A DNA stretch of 22,400 nt from assembly GCA_910584835.1 (NCBI GenBank), contig CAJUEG010000043.1:1-22400 (forward strand). The letters run 5' to 3'. The notes beneath the pieces were generated by a model. It made no database searches and had not been told where the DNA came from. It worked only from the letters and a program-made list of their open reading frames with translations. Position numbers and translations under genes: made by a program. Shown piece after piece: positions 14,202 through 21,247 of this stretch. The stretch is from an uncultured Oscillospiraceae bacterium. GTDB lineage: Bacteria > Bacillota > Clostridia > Oscillospirales > Oscillospiraceae. How positions within the stretch are numbered: the stretch's first letter is position 1; each line of letters starts with the position of its first letter.

Positions 14202-16343
14202 TTAGAAGCCCTTCACGTTGGCGTAGATGATGGCGCGGTTCTGATTGAAGAACGGAGAGGTGTGGAAGTTCTCAATCTTGGCGTTGTACACGTCATAGTA
14301 GTAGTTGGAGTACAGGGGGATGTCGGGCATGAGCTCGTTCCAGCGCTCAATATAGCCCATCCACCACTGGTTGTACTCGTCCTCGGTGACGGCGTTGTAC
14401 ACCATGGCCATGGACAGGTAGTCCATGCCCAGCTTGCCGCCGGAAGCCTCCATGGCCTCCTCGTAGGTGAGCTTCTCGCCGTTCAGGTCATAGGGGAAAG
14501 CCTTGTCGTACTCGTCGTACACCTTGTTGGAGGAGTAGTCGAAGTAGGCGGGATCCAGGGACCAGTTCCAGGAGTAGTCATACACGGCGCTGTTCCAGCC
14601 GGTGGCCAGGTTATACAGGCCGTAGAGCGGGGTGCCCGCATAGCCCATGGAAGAGTCGCGGTAGATGTTGCCCAGCAGCATGTTGAAGTCGCCGCGGGTG
14701 GAGCGCACCACCATGCCGGCGGCGGCCACGTCGGCGCTGTTGGCCAGGGAGGTGGTCAGCATGTCGGTGACGGTGTTCTCGTCGGTGCCGAACCAGTTGA
14801 TGGCCAGGGGCATATAGTACTCGCCGTTGATCTCCACGGTCTTGTAGGTCACGCCGTCGGTGTTGGCCACGGACTCGTAGGTCTTGTTCACGCCCTCGGT
14901 GCCGTCGCCGGTGACGGCGTTGGCCTCCTCGGCGGTGAGCTTCTTATAGCGGACAGCGTCCACGCCGGTGGCGCCAGCCACATAGGGCTCGCCCTTGGAG
15001 TTGTAGATCCAGCCGCCCTCCTCCAGCACCTTGATGGCGGTGTCGGGGGAGTAGGAGTAGTCGATCAGGTCGATCTCGTCCTGCACGGCCTGCCACATGG
15101 AGAAGTCGGGGCTGTAGGGGCCGTCCACCACCACGCCGTAGCCGCCGGTGAAGGTCTGGCAGAACTCGTTGCGGTTGAGCAGGTAGGCCACGGCCTGGCG
15201 GACCTCCTGGAACATGGTGGGACCAAAGTCGCACTCAAACTCCAGCTTGCCGTAGCCGGCGCGCTGATAGTGGGTCTCGTTGAACTTCTCGCCGTCCACG
15301 ATGGCCAGGGCCGCCTTGGTCTCCTCGCCGCCGGTGATGTTGGCCAGCACGTCCACGCCGCCGCTCTGCAGCTGAGCCAGCTGGGTCTCAGAGATGATGC
15401 GGGTGTAGACGATGGTCTCGATGGAGGGCTTCTGGCCCTCGAAGTTGCCCTGATACTCGGGGTTGATGGTCAGGGTGGCCTGGCTGGTGCCGGAATCCCA
15501 CTCGCTGATCACATAGGGGCCGCTGAAGGGGAACTTGGTGACGTCATAGCGGTTGTCCAGCATCTCCTGGGCCTTGACGTACTCGTCGCCGTTCTTCTCA
15601 TAGAAGTTTTCGGTGAGGTAGCAGCCGTTGCCGTCGTCCATGATGTCCACGCCGTCGCCCAGGGGCAGGGCCAGGGGGTAGGGATACAGGGCGGGGGTGG
15701 TGTAGGAGAAGTAGCTCACCTGCTCGGGGGCCACAGTCAGCTCGTAGGTGTACTCGTCCAGCAGACGCACGCCGGAGAACTCCTTGGCGCCCTCGGCGGA
15801 ATCGGGGCCGGTATACTTGTTATAGTCGCTGAAGCCCACCAGGGACTGCCCGCTCATGCCGGAACGGCTGGCCTGCACGCACACGGCGCTGGAGAAGGCC
15901 ATGACCTCGGCCAGGTAGTTCTTCGCGGTAATGGGGGAGCCGTCGGAGAACTTCAGGCCCTCCTTGATGGTGACGGTGTAGGTGCGGGAGCCGTCGTCGT
16001 TGTCCTTCTCGCTGTGGTCCTTGACAACGGTCTGGTTCCACTGGTAGGCGCCGCCCTGGTCGGACTCCATGGCCGCGTAGCCGGCGGTCAGGAACCAGAT
16101 GGCCTGGTCAGACGCACCGGCGGAGCTGCCGCCCCAGCCGGGGAAACGGAAGTCGCCGCCCAGCTCGGTGGTGTCGCCCAGGATGACCTTATTCTCAAAG
16201 ACCTCCTGAGAGGCGGGGGCCTCCGAGGGCGCGGTGCTGTTGTCGGCGGGGGGAGTGCTCTCGCCGCTGTCCTTGGGGCCGCAGCCGGCAAGCAGGCCCA
16301 GGCACATCACAGCCGCCAGCAGAAGCGCAAGAAACTTCTTCAT
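14202..16343 (-). CDS. oppA: Peptide ABC transporter substrate-binding lipoprotein, family 5
   Basis: This is a 713-residue extracellular lipoprotein. The signal MKKFLALLLAAVMCLGLLAGC has a clear lipobox with the anchor Cys at residue 21, then a Ser/Pro/Ala-rich linker. The family 5 (OppA/DppA) core follows, with YTVTIKEGLKFSDGSPITAKNYL near residues 115-135 and a C-terminal segment rich in Tyr and Trp. OppA proteins are usually 520-600 residues, so this one is long, with extra sequence apparently in the second half (around VTGDGTEGVNKTYESV). AAGGAGG precedes the start. It is the first gene of the operon and defines substrate choice. A peptide is likely, but other substrates occur in this family. 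Confidence 0.92.
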   Translation of the reverse strand: MKKFLALLLAAVMCLGLLAGCGPKDSGESTPPADNSTAPSEAPASQEVFENKVILGDTTELGGDFRFPGWGGSSAGASDQAIWFLTAGYAAMESDQGGAYQWNQTVVKDHSEKDNDDGSRTYTVTIKEGLKFSDGSPITAKNYLAEVMAFSSAVCVQASRSGMSGQSLVGFSDYNKYTGPDSAEGAKEFSGVRLLDEYTYELTVAPEQVSYFSYTTPALYPYPLALPLGDGVDIMDDGNGCYLTENFYEKNGDEYVKAQEMLDNRYDVTKFPFSGPYVISEWDSGTSQATLTINPEYQGNFEGQKPSIETIVYTRIISETQLAQLQSGGVDVLANITGGEETKAALAIVDGEKFNETHYQRAGYGKLEFECDFGPTMFQEVRQAVAYLLNRNEFCQTFTGGYGVVVDGPYSPDFSMWQAVQDEIDLIDYSYSPDTAIKVLEEGGWIYNSKGEPYVAGATGVDAVRYKKLTAEEANAVTGDGTEGVNKTYESVANTDGVTYKTVEINGEYYMPLAINWFGTDENTVTDMLTTSLANSADVAAAGMVVRSTRGDFNMLLGNIYRDSSMGYAGTPLYGLYNLATGWNSAVYDYSWNWSLDPAYFDYSSNKVYDEYDKAFPYDLNGEKLTYEEAMEASGGKLGMDYLSMAMVYNAVTEDEYNQWWMGYIERWNELMPDIPLYSNYYYDVYNAKIENFHTSPFFNQNRAIIYANVKGF

Positions 16344-16502
16344 ATTTACTCTTCCTCCTTGAAATATTTATCCATAACCGCCCTCCGGCCTCCCCTTCTG
16401 GAGAGGACTGCGGCGGCTATCGACCGTCAATCATCGCCCCCGGCGGGGCGGGCGGGGCGCTTTCGCACTTTGCTCGAATAAACCTCAATAATCTGGAAAA
16501 AG

Positions 16503-16517
16503 AGGAGCTCCGCTCCT
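16503..16517 (-). terminator. Small terminator-like hairpin upstream of the peptide transporter operon
   Basis: AGGAGC-TCC-GCTCCT forms a six-base-pair stem, followed on the minus strand by TCTTTTTC. It is either the terminator of transcription arriving from blaR1 or a leader attenuator for the transporter operon. The stem is short, so strength is doubtful. Confidence 0.4.
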
Positions 16518-16539
16518 GAATGAGAAAGTGAAGCGTGCT

Positions 16540-16564
16540 CCCCTTTTGGGGTAACCAAAAGGGG
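16540..16564. repeat. Hairpin, 10-base-pair stem
   Basis: CCCCTTTTGG and its exact complement CCAAAAGGGG surround the loop GGTAA. It abuts and slightly overlaps the next palindrome, so the two may be one repeated element. Confidence 0.6.
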
Positions 16565-16588
16565 GCGCAAGGGCCGGCCCTTGCGCCC
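16563..16588. repeat. Perfect 26-base palindrome
   Basis: The half GGGCGCAAGGGCC is followed at once by its exact complement with no spacer. Length and perfection make chance unlikely. It may be part of a dispersed palindromic repeat or a cruciform or hairpin element in the leader of the transporter operon. Confidence 0.65.
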
Positions 16589-16908
16589 GACCGTTTAGCA
16601 TTGGATCGCGGGGCAGGGGCTTCCCGGCCTCTCCCGCGCTGTTTTTTCCGGCGGGAGGACGGAGAACCGCGAAACCCCCAGTTGAACTTATCGTTTATTT
16701 TAGTATACTCGGCGCAACTTTTCAATGAAAAGCCTTCATTTTTTCTTTTTTCTGTAAAAACGCTCAAAACCGGCGCCATTTCTCGGAGTTCAATTAGTGA
16801 AGTTGTTCGCTTTTCCCCCGCTCTCATCCAATTTGAGCCGCCCCGAGCGCCCGCCTGGCGCATACATTTGTTTCCCTCCGGCGGCTTTTGCCGTGGGAGG
16901 GGCGCCAG

Positions 16909-16940
16909 AGGGCCGCCGGGGCCATTGCCCCGGCGGCCCT
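16909..16940. repeat. Hairpin, perfect 14-base-pair GC stem
   Basis: AGGGCCGCCGGGGC pairs with its complement across a CATT loop. There is no T-run on either side, so a classic terminator is not supported. It lies about 80 bases beyond the blaR1 stop and could act as an mRNA 3' end hairpin. Confidence 0.55.
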
Positions 16941-17021
16941 CGCCTGCCAAAAGAGCCTTTCCGAAGTCCGCGTCTGAAAGTGCGAAAAATTTTCATTCAT
17001 TTTTCCCGGCAGCCCGCCGTC

Positions 17022-19175
17022 CTATTCAGAAAAAGGGCCGTCCGCCTCATACCGCGCCTCCCCGATCCGAAAGCCGCTGCCGGTGAAGTCCAGCCCCACA
17101 TTGACGTATCCGGGGTAAATCAGGGCCATGCCGGTGGGGTCGCAGCCCAGCCTGCAGTACACCCGGCCGTCCTTCACGCCGTACCCGATCCATTCCCCCA
17201 GGCTCAGGGCATCCGCCATGATAAAATCGCCGTTTTTCTCCTCAACGCGCGCCCTGATTTCGCTTTTGGAGATGGTCTCGTCCATCCCCAGGCCGGAGAG
17301 GTAAAAGTTCTCCCCGTCCCCGGTGGACTTGATTTGGCCCAGGATGTCCTCCCGCAGCCCGGACAGGTCATACTCCTCCAGCGTCCGGGCGTCAAAGGCG
17401 TGCAGCTCCTGGCCGAACACCCCGGTGCCGTGGTCGCAGGTGAAAACGCACACGATTTCGTCCCTGCCGTCGCCGTTCAGGTCCAGCACCTGGGGCTTCA
17501 CCTGGTCGGGGGGCTGGAAATGGGAGTCCCAGTTGGCGAAGAAGTCCGCCGTCCTGTCCTGGTACCGCAGGCGCACCAGCCGCAGGTAATCGCTGCCCGC
17601 CTCCCTCATGTCCAGCACCTCGGGCTCACCGGCGTACCAAAACATCTCCATGGCCCGCTGGTAGCCCCGCAGGTTTTCCAGCAGGGACTTGGACGCATCG
17701 CGGGTATAGACGGAGCCTTCGCCCATCTCCATCTCCATATCCAGCCACCACAGGCTGTCGTACAGCCGCCCCTCCCTTTCAAAGGTGTCCGCCAGGTACT
17801 CGTCGGTGTTGAGCAGCTGGACGCTGTTTTCCAGCAGGCCGTTTACCTCGTCCATGAAGGCGCCAATGGCCTCGGGGTCAAACCCTTCGTGGATCCAGGG
17901 CTGGAAGTTGATATCAAAATCCACCGTCCCCTCCCGGATGGTGACCTCCTCCCCGGCCCGGGACAGGGTGAACAATTGAAAGGAGTAATCGCACCTCCCC
18001 TGGTACATGGTAGGGTGGTAGCGCAGCAGGTACTCCCTGCCGTTCTCCTCGCACAGGAACAGGGCGTTATAGCCCGCGTGGACGAAATAGCCCTCCTCCG
18101 AGAAGAGCATCCTGCCGTTCTCCCAGACCTCCAGCCGCTGGCCCACCGTTCTGCCGTCCGTCACGATGTCGCACATTTGGACCCGCTCCTTCACGCCGTC
18201 CCGGTCCAGGTCGGTGTCGCGGGCCTCGCCGTTGGCGTCATATAGGCCGTCCGCGTTCTGGTACCGCTCGTCGGAGGCCAGCCCCGCCTCCTGGAGTGCG
18301 CCCAGCAGGTCGTTGCGGAATCCCACCGAGGTGGGGTCGGCCTGGGTCAAAAAGGGCGTGATCGTTCTGTCCCCCTGGCCGGTGGCGGCCAGGTAGTTGA
18401 AGCCGGTTGTAAAGTTCATCCAGCCCTCGCCGTCCAGGGTCATCCCTCCCGCCAGCAGGTTCCTGGCGAATTCCGGCTCGGTGGTGTGGTACTCGAAGGC
18501 CACCTTCCACAGCTCCGCCTCCACGTCCTCCCCGTTGGCCTGCACGGTGTAAAGGTTAGGGCCTTCCATGCTCTTGATGCGCACCCGGTCAAAGGGCACC
18601 GCCTTGGCCAGGAGGACCGGCTCCCACGCCCCCGTCTCATCGTTATAGCTCTCCCCCCAGGTGGTGAGCACACCCCCCGGCACGTCGGCCTGGAACTGGG
18701 CGGCTACATAGGCTTTGGCGGCGTCCAGCACGTCCGCCGGGACGTAGAAGCTGGAGTACGGAACGCTTCCCACGTGGGAAAAGGCAGTCTCCACCTCCGG
18801 GGTGGTGCGGCTGTTGTAATACTCCTCCGCCGCGGTCATCAGCCTGGCGGCCAGCCGCCCCACGGCCACGGCCTCCTCGTCGGAGATGGACTCGGGATAG
18901 AGGCGCAGCCCGACCTCTGAATCGGCTTTCATGGGCGTGCTGGCCATGGACTTCATCTCGGTGGCCACCCCTGTCCCATCGGAAAAGTCCACGATAAAGG
19001 TCCAGTAGCCGGTATTGGGGTCGTCGCCGCTGAATTTGTACGCTGTGGGCGCGGTGCTCACCATCACCGACGTGCGGCCATCGTCGTCCCACCACCAAGC
19101 CTCCAGGTTCCCCGCGATGTGCGGCGGGTTCTCCAGGGCCAGATAGGGGATGGGGTGCGCCGCGTTATAGGACGG
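17022..19175 (-). pseudogene. C-terminal part of the BlaR1/M56 protein, out of frame with its N-terminal part
   Basis: This frame encodes about 717 residues beginning PSYNAAHPIPYLALENPP and has no start codon with a ribosome binding site near its beginning. It continues smoothly from the preceding M56 frame if one C is restored near 19175, so it is best read as the rest of that protein. It is soluble and acidic, with WWWDDDGRTS near its start and two Ca-loop-like motifs, DTDLDRDGVKE (18186-18218) and DLNGDGRDE (17457-17483), of the kind seen in FG-GAP or EF-hand-like repeats. I do not recognise the domain family. If the sequence is right, this part is not translated from blaR1. Confidence 0.7.
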
Positions 19176-20644
19176 GTGCCGTAGGTATCCTCCCCCAGCG
19201 CCAGGCCGTCCACCATGCCGGAGATGGCCACATTGCCGTCCTCCCGGATGGAAAAGCGCAGCTTGTCCGTCTCGTCCGCCCGGCGGGTGAACCGTTCCCC
19301 GTCCTTCACGTCCACATACATGAACGCCGCGGACCCTTCCGCCCGGAAGATCAAATTGCCGTCCTCCACCGTGAAATAGTAATACTGCATCCCGGCGCTG
19401 CCCTTCAGCACCTCGTCGGCCAGACAGATCACGCCGTCCTCCTGGGTCCAGGTCCCTCTGCCGATGTAGCTGCTCAGGTACCCGGCGTAGTAGGAAAACG
19501 TGCCGTCCTGGTTCAGGGTCACCGTGAAGTCCCCGCCGAAGCCGCCCGCGTCCCGGACGTACGTCATCTCGCTCACGCCGTAGGGCCAGAGCAGCCCGTC
19601 CGGGTCCGTCCCCTCCTCCGGCGCCCTCTGCCCAAACGCGCACAGGCAGGCCAGCGCCGTCACCAGCACCACGGCCACCGCCGCCCACAGCCACCGCCGG
19701 GGGGCCTGGGCGATGCGGGTAATGCGCTCCTTGAGGCTCTTTTTGTCCCCCGCCATGGTGGTGGCGCACCGGAACAGGTCAACCGGGCCGGGCTTGGCGG
19801 TGACCAGGGCCAGCAGGGTATTGCCATAGGCGGCCCGCTCGCCGTCCCCCAGCCGCCTGATGGCCCCCTCGTCACAGGCCAGCTCGCCGTCCCTCCGGCT
19901 CAGCCCCGCCGCCAGCCACACCAGGGGGTTCCACCAGTGGGCCGCCAGCGCGGCGCACCGCAGCAGGCTCCAGATGTGGTCGCCCTGGCAGAAGTGGGTG
20001 TACTCGTGGGCCAGCACGTGGCGGAGCATGGCCGGGTCCGCCGCCGCCTCGGGGGTGACGTACACCGCCGGGCGGATCAGCCCGAACAGGCAGGGGGAGG
20101 GCAGGCCCGCCGCCGCGTACACCCGCAGGGGGCAGTCCGCCCCCTCCAAGCGGGTCCGCACCCGCCGCAGCCTCCCATAGAACCGCAGGTTGGACAGCAG
20201 CAGCACAAGCGCCGCCAACCCGCTTCCCCCCAGCCAGGCCCAGCCCAGCCAGACCGGGGCCTTGGTAAAATCAGGGGCGGCGGGGGGCTCCGGGACATCC
20301 GGCGCCGCGGGAGGGTCGGGAAGGGTTGGCGCAGTCCACGGCGCCGCGTCCGTCACCGGCAGTCCGGCCATTCCGTCTGCCGAACCGCCGGGCGCGGCGG
20401 GGGCGGTCATCGCCGGTGGAAAATCAACCACGTTCTGTTCGGTGCGCCCCTCCGTCAGCACCCACGTCCCGGCGATGGGGGAGGTGAACAGCTGCACCGG
20501 CACCAGCAGCCGCAGCAGCACCACCGCCCACAGGGCGTAGCGCATGCGGGCGCTGATGCGCTTTCCCAGGGCGGAGCGCAGGGCCAGCACCACAAGAATA
20601 AGGAATACGGAGGTAAACACCCACTCCAGCAGCATCAAGGTCAT
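19064..20644 (-). CDS. blaR1: BlaR1/MecR1-type M56 sensor metalloprotease, N-terminal part (frameshifted)
   Basis: As written this is 526 residues, of which about 490 (to 19175) look genuine. Membrane helices occur near 3-24, 36-55 and 133-155, a Pro/Ala-rich extracellular loop at about 75-127, and a further helix near 335-355. The zinc motif HEYTH is at 213-217, with ELACDE downstream as the third-ligand region, both typical of M56 peptidases that cleave BlaI-type repressors after sensing a signal. The start overlaps the blaI stop by four bases (ATGA). After the last helix comes a beta-rich extracellular segment (TVTLNQDGTFSYYAGYL). No beta-lactamase gene or penicillin-binding sensor domain is visible, so the signal is unknown. 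Confidence 0.85.
   Translation of the reverse strand: MTLMLLEWVFTSVFLILVVLALRSALGKRISARMRYALWAVVLLRLLVPVQLFTSPIAGTWVLTEGRTEQNVVDFPPAMTAPAAPGGSADGMAGLPVTDAAPWTAPTLPDPPAAPDVPEPPAAPDFTKAPVWLGWAWLGGSGLAALVLLLSNLRFYGRLRRVRTRLEGADCPLRVYAAAGLPSPCLFGLIRPAVYVTPEAAADPAMLRHVLAHEYTHFCQGDHIWSLLRCAALAAHWWNPLVWLAAGLSRRDGELACDEGAIRRLGDGERAAYGNTLLALVTAKPGPVDLFRCATTMAGDKKSLKERITRIAQAPRRWLWAAVAVVLVTALACLCAFGQRAPEEGTDPDGLLWPYGVSEMTYVRDAGGFGGDFTVTLNQDGTFSYYAGYLSSYIGRGTWTQEDGVICLADEVLKGSAGMQYYYFTVEDGNLIFRAEGSAAFMYVDVKDGERFTRRADETDKLRFSIREDGNVAISGMVDGLALGEDTYGTRPITRRTPSPIWPWRTRRTSRGTWRLGGGTTMAARR
19173..19177 (-). other. Apparent one-base frameshift in blaR1
   Basis: On the minus strand the codons GGC ACC CGT CCT continue the M56 frame into low-complexity Arg/Pro/Thr sequence ending at 19064. 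Reading ACC, then CCG TCC TAT AAC, gives sensible protein for another 717 residues. Adding one C to the CCC run at 19174-19176 joins both frames. The cause may be a real mutation, a phase-variable tract or a sequencing error. Confidence 0.7.
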
Positions 20645-21042
20645 TGCTTTCCCCCTCCTTCGATCCGGTCCAGGATGGCGCGCAGCTCGGCCACCTCATC
20701 GCTGGACAGCTCCTGGCGCTTGGCCATGGCGCTCATCATCAGCCCCACGCTGCCCTGGTACACCCGGTCCAAAAAGCTGTGGGTCTCGGCAATGACCGCC
20801 CGCTCCCGCTCCACCGCCGGGGAGTACAGCTTGCCCCGGGGGCCCTGCTCCACCCGGACCAGCCCCTTCTCCTCCATCCGCCGCAGGGTGGTGATGGTGG
20901 TGCTCTTGGCCCAGCCCACCTGCTCCCCCAGCGCCGCCACCAGCTGCATCACCGTGCGGGGGCTGTCCTCCCACAGGCAGCTGAGCACGCTCCACTCGCT
21001 GGCGGTGAGCTTGGCGCCGCCCATGTCCTTTTTTGTCTCCAC
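20641..21042 (-). CDS. blaI: BlaI/MecI/CopY-family transcriptional repressor
   Basis: This is a 133-residue winged-helix repressor. The start is GTG at 21042, with GGGAGGAA upstream; an internal ATG at 21024 is less well placed. The N-terminal domain reads KLTASEWSVLSCLWED, VGWAKSTTITTLRRMEEKGLV and RGKLYSP, the hallmark of BlaI/MecI. The helical C-terminus ending in SSDEVAELRAILDRI is the dimer region. In this family the M56 protease made by the next gene inactivates the repressor. The promoter immediately upstream carries repeated half-sites, consistent with autoregulation. Confidence 0.92.
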   Translation of the reverse strand: METKKDMGGAKLTASEWSVLSCLWEDSPRTVMQLVAALGEQVGWAKSTTITTLRRMEEKGLVRVEQGPRGKLYSPAVERERAVIAETHSFLDRVYQGSVGLMMSAMAKRQELSSDEVAELRAILDRIEGGGKQ

Positions 21043-21060
21043 AGCCTCTTCCTCCCATTT

Positions 21061-21134
21061 GGTTTACTTTGTAGTCCTATTGTAGCACAGCAGGTTTACA
21101 TTGTCAACCAAAAAGAGGTTACAGTGTGGTTACA
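21061..21134 (-). promoter_or_regulatory. Cluster of BlaI-like operator half-sites
   Basis: On the plus strand, GGTTTAC occurs at 21061-21067 and 21093-21099 (within 13-base repeats GGTTTACTTTGTA and GGTTTACATTGTC), and GGTTACA occurs at 21117-21123 and 21128-21134. The interrupted dyads ACATTGT (21098-21104) and ACAGTGT (21121-21127) resemble the ACA...TGT sites of BlaI/MecI. The first two repeats flank the -35 and the start of transcription. Confidence 0.5.
21079..21107 (-). promoter_or_regulatory. Promoter of blaI-blaR1
   Basis: TTGACA (21102-21107) and TACAAT (21079-21084) are separated by 17 bases on the minus strand. This is an almost perfect sigma-A promoter, about 37 bases before the GTG start. 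The -35 box overlaps an operator-like repeat. Confidence 0.85.
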
Positions 21135-21156
21135 GCCGCCCCTTTGGCAAACGCGC

Positions 21157-21190
21157 CCGCTGCCAACGGGGGCACAATCAGTGGCAGCGG
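21157..21190. repeat. Inverted repeat with 16-base loop
   Basis: CCGCTGCCA (21157-21165) and TGGCAGCGG (21182-21190) are exact complements. It lies between the ftsH terminator and the blaI promoter. Function unknown. Confidence 0.4.
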
Positions 21191-21200
21191 GGCAAAGAAA

Positions 21201-21228
21201 GCCCGCTGTGGAATCGTCCACAGCGGGC
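21201..21228 (-). terminator. Terminator of ftsH
   Basis: A perfect 12-base-pair stem, GCCCGCTGTGGA and its complement, encloses a four-base loop and is followed on the minus strand by TTTCTTTG. It begins about 20 bases after the ftsH stop. Confidence 0.85.
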
Positions 21229-21247
21229 CTCCTTCATAAATGGATTT

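Larger units (their letters stand above)
16344..17021. other. 678-base non-coding region with several palindromes
   Basis: No supported gene lies here on either strand. The segment contains three consecutive hairpins (16503-16588), a 14-base-pair hairpin (16909-16940) and an AT-rich block at about 16690-16770. On the minus strand, that block includes TATACT (within AGTATACT, 16702-16709) as a possible -10 for the binding protein operon, without a good -35. TTTCGCACTTT (16461-16471) recurs inverted at 16977-16987. Confidence 0.5.

Noticed and set aside
14163..16481. A long open frame on the plus strand opposite the binding protein gene
   Set aside because: It is antisense to a clear lipoprotein gene and rich in His, Gly, Val and Leu, typical of mirror frames in GC-rich DNA; no ribosome binding site or known motif.
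16797..18245. A plus-strand frame crossing the non-coding region into blaR1
   Set aside because: Begins in the palindrome region and continues antisense to blaR1 with biased composition; no ribosome binding site.
19184..19769. Upstream extension of the blaR1 C-terminal frame as an independent N-terminus
   Set aside because: The extension is Gly/Arg/His-rich shadow sequence opposite nothing but overlapping the true M56 frame; the protein only becomes sensible after about 19175.
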